A stretch of DNA of 64,000 bases from Platycnemis pennipes. Taxonomy: Eukaryota; Arthropoda; Insecta; Odonata; Platycnemididae. The position numbers and the translations under genes are program-made. Position 1 is the stretch's first letter, and each line of letters opens with the position of its first letter. The notes under the pieces are model-generated. The model had not been told where the DNA came from and searched no databases. It saw nothing but the letters and a program-made list of their open reading frames with translations. This document shows, piece after piece, positions 50,140 through 59,321 of the stretch. The stretch is taken from positions 81,108,064 through 81,172,063 of the forward strand of contig OW121846.1 of assembly GCA_933228895.1 (NCBI GenBank). Reading direction: 5' to 3'.

Positions 50140-50523
50140 CATGAATATGTATATGGATTCAAATCTGTCGCACTGTCCCATTGGCTGGGATGTTGCCCGC
50201 CTTTCCGCAAAAATTTTGCCGGTAGGGCGGCGCTGCAATCGACCCCGTTATCTACTACGCGTTGTTAATGGCTGTTGTTGATAGGGAAAATCTTGAGGTT
50301 GTTACAGTTAAATCGCTGTAATTATAGCAATTGTGGTTTAAGAAGCCATCGAAGCATATTAATTTATTGCTTAGATTGGTAAATCATTGTGGAAATGTTA
50401 GGGGGAAATTATTTGGCATAGGAATTGAGCAATTGGACTTTAAATTTTCCATTGTGTCACCGCTGGGGCGGAAGTCGTAGCGCCATTTGCAAAAGCGAGT
50501 GGTATATATCTTAGTGCATTAAA

Positions 50524-50637
50524 ATGGCTAACACAAACCGATATTGCTTCGTAACGGGCTGCAAAACAGGGTACAAGAAGACAAGAGCCGAAAATGCTAA
50601 ACGGGGCGTGAAGAACAACCATCTATTCAAGGCAAAG
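50524..50637 (+). CDS. THAP-domain first exon of P-like transposase
   Basis: Thirty-eight codons starting MANTNRYCFVTGCKTGYKK, followed by a consensus donor GTATGT at 50638. The C-x4-C pair and the CxVxGCKTGYK signature match the start of THAP zinc fingers, the site-specific DNA-binding domain of P transposases. The remaining C-x-x-H and the terminal AVPTF-like box would be on a later exon and were not found. It lies 384 bp inside the left terminal repeat, in the expected orientation. Confidence 0.75.
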
Positions 50638-51957
50638 GTATGTTGAATGAAGATACTTCTAGTGCATTGTTTCTACGTGATGTCGGAGTTTTTATTGTTG
50701 TTATTTTGTGTGTGTGTTTTGTGTCAGATTGTAATGAATTCCGTGCCTATAATTATGTTTTTCCGGGTTCTCTAGTTAAAATTAACGCATGTTCATTTTG
50801 TAGAACCACGTTGTGTGTCCACGTACTTCCCATATTCTGCTATTACTTTGACTCCTGTTTTTGCGTGTGTTGCTGTTGTTACGTGAGATTTAGTATGTAT
50901 ATTTATGGAAACAATTTCACATTAATACGTGTTCATTCAATATATCGAGTGATTACAACGAAGCCTTAAGGAGAGTTCTGTCAGGGGTAAAGTGCATAGA
51001 TCTAAATGTGAACGTTCAAAGTTTGACTATCTCTCGTCATTTCTTTTTTAAAGGGACGGTACGAAAACTATATTAGATTAACCAGTCTATTAAATGAATT
51101 AAAATGGGAATCATTCTCAGATCGCAGGTTGAAATTTAGACTTAATCTCCTAAATAAATTCCAAGATAAAGATAACATTTTCAGTGATGACGTTAAAAAT
51201 ATTTTGCGAGCCCCAACTTACCATGGTAGACTGGACCATAATTACAAAATTAGAGAAATTGATTGTTGAACTAACAGATTCAAAATGTCCTTTTTTCCTC
51301 GTATGTACAATTAGGGATATGAATAGGGGTAAATATTTCCAATACGAGTGAGTCAATGAGCATAGGAAGTTGCATGTTGGTGTATGGACTTGAAGGTAAC
51401 CTAACTAACAGCACGTTTTTGCATGCTTAGTTTGCTATTTTTAGATTTTTAAATAGTGCAGTTTAGACTAAAATATTAATACTAATCCTTTATGTGAGAA
51501 GTTTTGTTTCGTGAGAATTCACCCCCTGCCACACACCTTAGTGGTGGTTTGAAGGGTATTATGTAGGTGTAGAAGCCTCGTGGGATTGGCATGTCATTAT
51601 TCATAAATGCTATATTACATCATAGGTGTAATGATGTAGGTAATTACGCTGAGTGAGACAATGGTTTACCCAGTGATATTTATCCCTGTTTGGGGTAAGA
51701 ATGGTGTGAATTGTCGTGTTGAGTTATCCTTTTGCTATCATTATATCCCTCGGCATCTACATTAAGTGATCGTCATATCGTTAATAAATATTTTCTTGTG
51801 AATGCGAATAAATTCTACTAGTTATACCCAGGTTGACGTTACTTAGTTCTTTGTTGATCATTTCATTCCACAAGTCCCGTTATTAGTTGCATTAAAATTA
51901 ACTTTGAAGTGTCTTGGGCTATTTATAGCTAATTCATCTCCTGATTTCCTTTGTTAG

Positions 51958-52217
51958 GTGCAATTGCTGAAACTTGATATGCAGGATTTGCAACAGAAAT
52001 TCTCCTTGGCATCTCAGGCAGTCTTTGGCAGAGAAAATATTGTGTCTGCCTCAAAGTCAGCAGGAGTGTGTTCGTGCATGCTTTGCTGCCTCCCAGGTCA
52101 AAAATTCTAATTCAGCAGTAGGCACTCGTACTCCACTGGGTGTACGAGTGCCTACTGCTGAGAATTAAAAGCATGAAGGCCTATGAATACTTGAGGACAA
52201 ATAACATCTTGAATCTG
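51958..52217 (+). pseudogene. P-transposase-like internal exon (disrupted)
   Basis: Begins after an acceptor (TTTGTTAG). It contains EKILCLPQSQQECVRACFAA, then after a disruption WVYECLLLRIKSMKAYEYLR and TNNILNL before a GTGAG donor at 52218. The LPxxQQxxVxxCFAA and WVYECLLxRIKSxKAYxxLR blocks are recognisable from P-element transposases. A 20-bp inverted duplication (52112-52161) lies between them and breaks the frame. Confidence 0.75.
52112..52161. repeat. Perfect 20-bp inverted repeat with 10-nt loop
   Basis: The right arm (52142-52161) is the native coding strand for VYECLLL; the left arm (52112-52131) is its exact reverse complement. The loop is TCCACTGGGT. Confidence 0.9.
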
Positions 52218-52219
52218 GT

Positions 52220-54500
52220 GAGTTCTGCTTATTCAAACACTTCCTTATTCAACCTTTGGTTTTATACTACAGGTGCTTAATGTAATAATTTCTATATTAT
52301 AGGTTTCACTGTTATCCTCTCCTTAGTGATGCCTGATATATTTCCTGCCTCTGTACGTTAGGAGTGCCTCTGTTACACTGTACTCTATACGTTCAGAATT
52401 CCGATGGTCTAATCAGCTTTTATCTTATGTGTGTTGGTGTTAAAGAATTGGAGGTCAATGAATCTGGTGAGTTCTGCTTTTTCAACTATTTCCTTATTCA
52501 ACATTAGGTTTTATACTATAGTTACTTAATCAGGGTGTCCAGCACTCTGGAAAATCGGGAAGACCGGGAAATCTCAGGGAATTTTATTTTCACTGGAAAT
52601 ATCAGGGAAATATGTAATCGACTCTGGAATTTTCTGTGTCGTCAATATGTAAAACAGCGACGGAAATAATGTGCCATTTCTGGCAGTTGCATGGTGAAAT
52701 TTCCCCTGTGTTGTCGCATTTAGCATTTCTGCAATTACCGAGAGTGCAATGATTTCATGGTTATGAGATTTGTTAAAACTGGGATTTCTGTTAATCGTCT
52801 TGGCTGTTCCTTCAACTGAGATGGATATTTTGAATCTACTCAACTTCGTTTTTGGCATATGGGGTTCTGCTGAAATGATCTGGCATCAATTATGCGGGGT
52901 TCATGAAGAACATGATTTTGATGATAATGGTGACTCCTTTGTGAACTGATTTTTAAGTCATTTCTTTTTTATAGTATGTATTCATTGTTATCTTTTTCTC
53001 CTTTCCAGAAGAGGCTTTTTTGCTGCCCATGCATTAATGGATTGGACTGGTATTTCTTCAACTTATGAGAAATCGGAGTTGTTACAATTATGGATTATGC
53101 GACCTTAGTTTTGTCGACAATCAAGGGACCACTATCAAATGAGGGCTGTTAAGAGGGAGTATGATTAAGGATAGGTGTAATCATTTTATGTTTGGATGGT
53201 CAGTGCATGATCGTTGAAACGCTATCAGATCACCAAAGTTCAGCAGTGTAGGGCCTGGATTGGTGATCCTCCTCCATACTGCTGCCGAGGTGCTCTTGTC
53301 CTTTGTCAGCAAATGGCGGGCAGGTTTAATGTAGGTTTGCACTATGCATCTAAAGAATTCTAAGTGCCAGGTGCTTATTAGGCTTGGGTGACTGCTTCCA
53401 TATTTACTAATGCTGCAGTAAGTCGTGGATAACATGGTTCTCCCTTTGTCAAATATGACCCATGAAGTAAATGAGAAAGTTAATATTTCTTCATATTTAC
53501 ATTCATCAGATTATATATCCTCATTCATAGGATAATTATCCTCTGGTTCTCTCTTTTTAGAAGCAGCATTAAACACCAGTTACGGCTGCATTTATGATGA
53601 GATGGTATTATTTAGCATTCTTATTCTGTTGCACAATGGATCACACGTTTTTCTGGTTAGCGGATATATAATTATATTCATGTTCTAACCTAATCTAATT
53701 TCTGCAAATATTTCTTTTCTTCATTATTTTTAAGTGCATTCTGTGAGATTCTGCCTATCCGTGAAGATGAGGTGGCTTGACCTGATGAAATAGCATCAGT
53801 GCCACAAGCAAAGAATTTGTGATGGAATGGAACTAAGCTGCTGAAATGAATATTTATATAATATTATTTATTGCAATTCTCTTATTATAACCTGGCAACC
53901 ATTCAATGTAATACCCTCAACCTGTCAATTCCAATACTCTTTGCCATGAGGCGGTTTTACTGATATGTAATATTTGCAATTGCTGTCATTAACATTGGTT
54001 TTGCTGATAGGAAATAAAATGTCATCCATTATGAACATTGTCTGTTAGTATTCTTTTATAAAGTTCAACCAGCCTATTGGTCCCCAATTCCTCCTAATGT
54101 TTCTATTTCAGACTGATTTTGTGGCCTTGTTGTCGTTACGTATGTCTACCTCATTTGTTACTCAGTTCCTCAATGCTGTTATACTCATGAGCCTATTTGG
54201 TTAATTTGTGTTCCTGACAACGGCATTAATAGAGGCTGTTCATTAATGGCCTATGCTGCGGGTGTTTCGTATTTGATTAGGGTTATAGGTATTTTCTCTG
54301 AAGACCACTGGTTTGAGATATATTTTGTATGGCAGAGAAATGATTAATTATGAGAGATTAGAAAATTCAACTTCATTTCAACCGTAATAAGTAATTTACA
54401 TCTGATCAAGTTCATGGGGCGTGATTTGTTATACATTTAGCCATTTACCAGTTATGTTTACCCGTTTGAATCGCCGCCTGTTCGTATTAGTACCACCACC
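52220..54500. other. Interior of P-like transposon without readable genes
   Basis: AT-rich. GTGAGTTCTGCTT...TTCAA...CCTTATTCAAC occurs twice (52218-52260 and 52467-52505), and a GGGAAAT/CAGGGAAT-rich patch lies at 52555-52610. No further transposase exon was recognised. Confidence 0.45.
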
Positions 54501-54614
54501 TCTCGGGTGGCGGCGCTGCAATCGCACCGGTCGTGATATCTGTTTGTTTACGGAAAGTCAGGCAACAGCCGTTAGGGGGAGTTTAGAATCCATATACATA
54601 TTCATGATGCAAAC

Positions 54615-55246
54615 CAAAGACTCATTCATGCCGACAGTGAACATTACTATGAAGTATTGAAAAGGTTGCTTTGTGCAACGAAATTCCTTGGAACCCAGGG
54701 ATTGGCATTTTGAGGAACAACAGATACACTGTTTAAAAAGAATAACGGGAATTTCTTGAAATTAATAGAGCACATTGCCACATTTGATGCTGTCTTGAAA
54801 GAGCACTTGCTAAGAGCAAGTTTTCATGAAGTCAGTGTTATCTCAGTAAAAACATAAAAAATGAATTCATTACTGCGTTATCAACACGCATTCAAGATTA
54901 TATTTTACATGAACTTAAAAAAGCGTCATACTACTCAGTTGTATTAGACTGTACCCCAGATGTCAGTCGTACAGAACAGATTTCGATCATCGTTCGTTTT
55001 GTTCAAGCATAGTCTAGTGAAGATGTAGCTATTAAAGAACATTTCCTTGGTTTTATTCCAGTTACAGACACTACAGGTGAAGGTCTAACTGACATTCTCT
55101 TGAACGAGTTGATAAGACGGCAGATTCAATCGAAAAATATGCGAGGACAAGGGTATGATATTGGCTCCAATATGAAAGGGAAAAAGATAGGAGTTCAAAA
55201 AAGAATCAAAGACTTTTCCCTCGATAGATTGATAGAATTTCGTTTA
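54615..55246 (+). pseudogene. hAT transposase, right part
   Basis: Continues from the left part: QRLIHADSEHYYEVLKRLLC, ATKFLGTQGLAF, then FLKLIEHIATFDAVLKEHLL. With frameshifts it goes on to SVVLDCTPDVSRTEQISIIV and FLGFIPVTDTTGEGLTDIL, then IRRQIQSKNMRGQGYDIGSN and MKGKKIGVQKRI. The DxTPDxSxxEQ and RGQGYDxGSNMxGxxxGVQ blocks are the DDE region of TTF/DUF4371 hAT transposases. It is cut at 55246 by LINE K, and no C-terminal hATC part was found beyond it. Confidence 0.85.
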
Positions 55247-57520
55247 CAGGGTGCGTCGACGGCTATTGGTCATTTCGCACCTCGCGCAAGTGATAAAGTG
55301 ATAAATTACATTAGGGAAAGGTATGTTAAATTGCAGTGCTGTCAAAAAGCATTGCATGAAAGTAACTGTCAAATCAAATTTAAAATGCCTATTTGTTTTA
55401 GATATGAAATTACTTGGGATAGGCGGTCTGGGTCATTCCCCAGAACGTGGCGTATATCGCCTCTGATCCTTAAAGAGTCGCGTAATCTCCGGTATTTCTC
55501 GCACTCTGTCAAAATATGCCTTACGGAGAAAACAGATCCACAGTCATTACATCGAGGTGGTATTTTCGCTTCGGTGAAGAGGAATGAGTGAGTCAGAGCG
55601 CAATGTCCAATTCTCAAACGTGTGACGACTACCTCCTCCCTCCGGCATCCCCTGACGGATTAAGGCCATGCAGATGTTGTATGTTTAATTTCACGGAGTT
55701 TGATGCTCGGGACGTTAAACCAAGATTCCCGCCAATACTCCAGAGCTTCGTCGAGGTGGTATTTTCGCTTCGGTGAAGAGGAATGAGTGAGTCAGAGCGC
55801 AATGTCCAATTCTCAAACGTGTGACGACTACCTCCTCCCCCCGGCATCCCCTGACGGATGAAGGCCATGCAGATGTTGTATGTTTAATTTCACGGAGTTT
55901 GTTGCTCGGGACGTTAAACCAAGATTCCCGCCAATACTCCAGAGCTTCGTTTCGTAACGTTAATCTCAAATCCTCGTGTGGTACCAGTTTGGAGGCAGGG
56001 ACAGAATTTTTCAGCGCCTTCTTAGCAGCAGAATCAGCCTTTTCATTACCTCTTATTCCCACATGTCCAGGGATCCATATGAAGGTAATTGACACCCCTT
56101 TCTTCCTCAGGCATATTATGGCCGACTGAATTTCCTGGACAATCGGATGAGTCGGGTACATTGTGGAGATAGACTGCAGAGCGCTTAGGGAGTCCGAGCA
56201 GATGAGAAATTTCTTATCCGACCATTTTATACCACAGAGGGCCTTTTTAATGGCGAAGATCTCCGATGTATAAACGCTGCATAATGGATTTAATTTAGCG
56301 GTTGCTATTCCATGATAGGATGATACGACTGCGCACGCACAAGCTCTACTGGACTTTGACCCGTCCGTATAGACGGGAATTAGTTAAGGATGATTGTAGA
56401 GAAATACATTAAATGCATGCTGGTATTCTGTGGCCAGGGTAACGGTTTTGGGGTACCTGTGTAGGTCAAGAACAAAATCTGACCGGGGAAAAAGCCAAGG
56501 GGGGCGGCTTGAGTAGCCTACTACGTAAATTTTGGCTAAAGTAAAATTTCGCTCGGCAATAAAATCATTAAAACGGACACCGAATGGTCTGGTGACCTTC
56601 GTCTTTCTGTTAAAAACATCTATAAATCTTGTTTGAAAACGATATTAAAACAAGGGTGAGATGGCAAAGACAAAAGCTTTGCGGCATAGCTACACATAAG
56701 CATAATCCTGCGGGTGTACAAAGGTGGTTCGCCAGAGTCTGAGTATACGCTCAAAACTGGGCTGATTCTGAATGCTCCAGTCGCTAACCGCAATCCTGAA
56801 TTGTGTAGCGATGCCAATGGCTTTAGGTAGGTTTCCCGCGCGGATGAGTAAACAAGGCACCCGTAGTCTATTTTAGATCTTACAAGCGCTCTATACAACA
56901 TTAGCATCGATGTGCGATCGGCTCCCCAAGAAGAGTGGCTCAAAACTCTTAGGACGTTAAAGACCTTCATGCATTTTTCCTTTAGCGTTCGGATATGCAT
57001 TCGCCAGTCTAGTCGTTTGTCAAAAACCAAGCCAAGAAATACTGCCGAATCTTTGAATGGCAGATTTTTCCCATCCAGTTCTATCTTAGGCTGTGGGTAT
57101 ATTCCGCGAAGCCTATTAAAATGTACACATTTCGTTTTCTCATAAGAGAAACGGAACCCGTTATCATTAGACCATCTTTTCAGTTTATTGACAGTGATTT
57201 GTACCTGTCTTTCTGCTGCCTTTAATCTTCGTGACCTGCAGAAAATGGCGAGGTCGTTTACGAAGAGTGAGCCCATCACTGATGGTTGTATGCAGTCTAC
57301 TCTATCATTTACAGCAACTGCGAAAAGTGTCACATTTAGCACAGAGCCTTGGGGTACCCCGTTTTCCTGTAAATGTATATCCGAAAGGCTCCTTCCGATG
57401 CGTACTCTAAAAACACGATTAGTTAGGAAATTTTTAATGAAAATTGGCAGGTTTCCTTTAAAGCCCCATTTATGTATGGTCTTAAGAATCTTGTGTATAT
57501 CTTGGCGAGCATAGTATACA
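55247..57520 (-). mobile_element. LINE copy K (5'-truncated, decayed)
   Basis: The terminal hairpin GGTGCGTCGACGGC...TTTCGCACC is at 55250-55281, without a clear repeat tail. ORF2 remains run up to RT at about 57515. RT (NGVPQGSVLN, FVNDLAIF) is open from 56620 to about 57510. RNase H (56100-56400) and the knuckle are frameshifted. The catalytic FVDD has become FVND. A 199-bp tandem duplication lies at 55552-55949. No target duplication was found, and the 5' break is near 57510. Confidence 0.88.
55552..55949. repeat. 199-bp tandem duplication inside LINE K
   Basis: 55552-55750 and 55751-55949 are almost identical direct repeats covering the knuckle and its upstream codons. As 199 is not a multiple of three, the duplication shifts the ORF2 frame. 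Confidence 0.92.
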
Positions 57521-57539
57521 TATCTATTATTCAATAAAT

Positions 57540-58312
57540 TTTCCTAATAATGTTTTTAATTTATTATTAATTATTCTTTGTGCATCAATGAGTTTCACAG
57601 CAATATTTCTACAATTAAATAGTATGTGGAACAGTTAATAATGGGGCCCGTATCATGTGAACTATGAAATTTCAACTCATCACTCCTGATCACATTTAAG
57701 TAAATGCTATTTCTACAAATCGGATGTTTACTTTAGTATATATTTCCACTTAGAACGTATTATATAAACCCAACAGCAATTGTGGAGTAAGGGTGATTAT
57801 GCGATTCAATATGGCCGCAGTCCATGTGTGCGCATGGTTCAAAATATGATTTTAAATCGCTTATTGTTTAAAAAGTAGGAAAGTTATGTCTGTTACATTT
57901 TGGATGCATGGTTTTTATGCATCAAAGCTAAATTTGACGTAGTTTCCAAAACTTGTGCCAATACTCTATTATATCAATGTGGAGTTGTGTAACTATAAGG
58001 CACCAGGCTTGTTGGAATACTTTGGTCATATTGAATAATTAATGAGCAATAGTTAAAATTTGAAGATTTCATCATGAATTACATTTCAATAAAACTTATT
58101 TTAAAGTACTGGTAAAAATATCCTTCTGCAGAGTTTCAGTACTATTGCTAGGCTGTGAAACTGTCGGGAGTTTCCAGATTATGGGTGCTCAGCTGTATTA
58201 TTACTGTTACATAAAAATTCTTTCTTTCTTACTATTTGGGAATTGTTTTGTAGCTTCAAAATTCACTTCAAACTGAGATATTAGTCAACAAGTACCCTGA
58301 ATTATTTTTTCA
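57540..58312. other. Spacer without recognised genes
   Basis: About 770 nt of AT-rich sequence. It ends in a good splice acceptor (ATTTTTTCAG, 58312-58313) for the following short exon. Confidence 0.5.
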
Positions 58313-58313
58313 G

Positions 58314-58477
58314 CATTTATACACGAAAATAATGTAAAAAATGGGCGTCCCAGGTCCAAAAATTCCGACTTGGTGGTTGCAATGGGTCGAAGACTAAATG
58401 AGTTGAGGAAGCTGGATGGCTTGGCCAGTGCTGCTAAACCTACAGCCCCACAAGTTCCAGAGGAATCGGAGGATTGA
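58314..58477 (+). CDS. Orphan terminal exon of an unidentified gene
   Basis: After the acceptor at 58313 one frame (entering with one base carried over) reads FIHENNVKNGRPRSKNSDLV, VAMGRRLNELRKLDGLASAA and KPTAPQVPEESED, then stops at 58475-58477. An AATAAA signal follows at 58571-58576. It looks like the C-terminal exon of a gene whose upstream exons were not found; it could belong to an older transposon. The family is not recognised. Confidence 0.4.
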
Positions 58478-58756
58478 TGTTTTTAAATTGTATTTTAGAG
58501 AATTTTTGAGGATTGATGTAACTTTTAATTTTATTTTATAATTCTGTACTTGAATTTTATTTGTTAGTTGAATAAATTTGTCTCAATGGTACTTCTATTT
58601 GTGATTTTATGGAAACCTGGAATAATTTTGCATGTGCATTCATTCATTGAGGGTGCAAATTACAGTTTATAAGCTCAATGTTGTCAATTACCGAAGGTCA
58701 GTTTGTGTACAATTTATGTAGTATTACACGAGGTGAACATTGTATGAAATTGTGTA

Positions 58757-58816
58757 CAATGTATACATTTTACACAATGTACAATGTTGTGTACATTGTG
58801 TAAAATGTATACATTG
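58757..58816. repeat. Perfect 27-bp inverted repeat, 6-nt loop
   Basis: 58757-58783 is the exact reverse complement of 58790-58816, both built from GTACATTGTG/TGTATACATT-type words, around ATGTTG. It lies 24 nt upstream of the DIRS-like array. Confidence 0.92.
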
Positions 58817-58839
58817 CTTGCATTACATGTACACAATCG

Positions 58840-59321
58840 CTGTGCCCATCGCACAGCGATTCGCCGAGCTGGGCCCAGAGAAGCCGCCCGGCTCCTTAGA
58901 TCTTCCCACGGACCAGGAATGTCTGGAGCTCTTCACACTTTTGAAGAACTCACAATCGGGTCCCAAGCTCACCCGGCGAGACCTTCACGAAGTGGCCCTT
59001 CTCCTAGGGCTAACGGCTCATTGGCCCACACTGAATGGTCCAGTCAAAGCCCAAATCTACAACCGCTCGCGCCTCCTCGCGATTGCAGCCAGCCACGGGT
59101 GGGAGACGGCCGCTCGAATCACCGGCCCAAACGAGCTGTTAAGGCTCCCGGCCAACCTGGCGACCACCCAGCCTACGACCACAATCATCCGTGAAGTTTA
59201 TCGCGACCGGCCGGCTCCATCGACGACACAACCCTACCGGCCCATGCAGCCCACCAGAGGACGGGGTCGCCGGGGAGGAGGAGGCAACGCGCGGCCCACA
59301 ACAGGCGGCAGACGCCGCTGA
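58840..59321 (+). pseudogene. DIRS-like Gag, 5'-truncated (unit 1)
   Basis: The frame VPIAQRFAELGPEKPPGSLD, then ECLELFTLLKNSQSGPKLTR, LLGLTAHWPTLNGPVKA and ANLATTQPTTTIIREVYRDR, ending in an RGRGRRGGGGNARPTTGGRR basic tail and stop. This is the C-terminal part of the ORF1 protein; its N-terminal part is only present in unit 3. The Gly/Arg-rich end fits nucleic-acid binding. Its last codons overlap the start of the RT frame. Confidence 0.75.

Larger units (their letters stand above)
50140..54606 (+). mobile_element. P-element-like (THAP) DNA transposon, 4,467 bp
   Basis: Terminal inverted repeats of 21 perfect bases begin CATGAATATG at 50140 and are mirrored at 54586-54606. An 8-bp target duplication flanks it. 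Drosophila P elements also have 8-bp duplications and ends starting CATG. A subterminal GGCGGCGCTGCAATCG occurs in the same orientation near both ends (about 50227 and 54519). Inside are a THAP start exon and a P-transposase-like exon. Most of the transposase is not readable, so the copy is probably dead. Confidence 0.88.
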
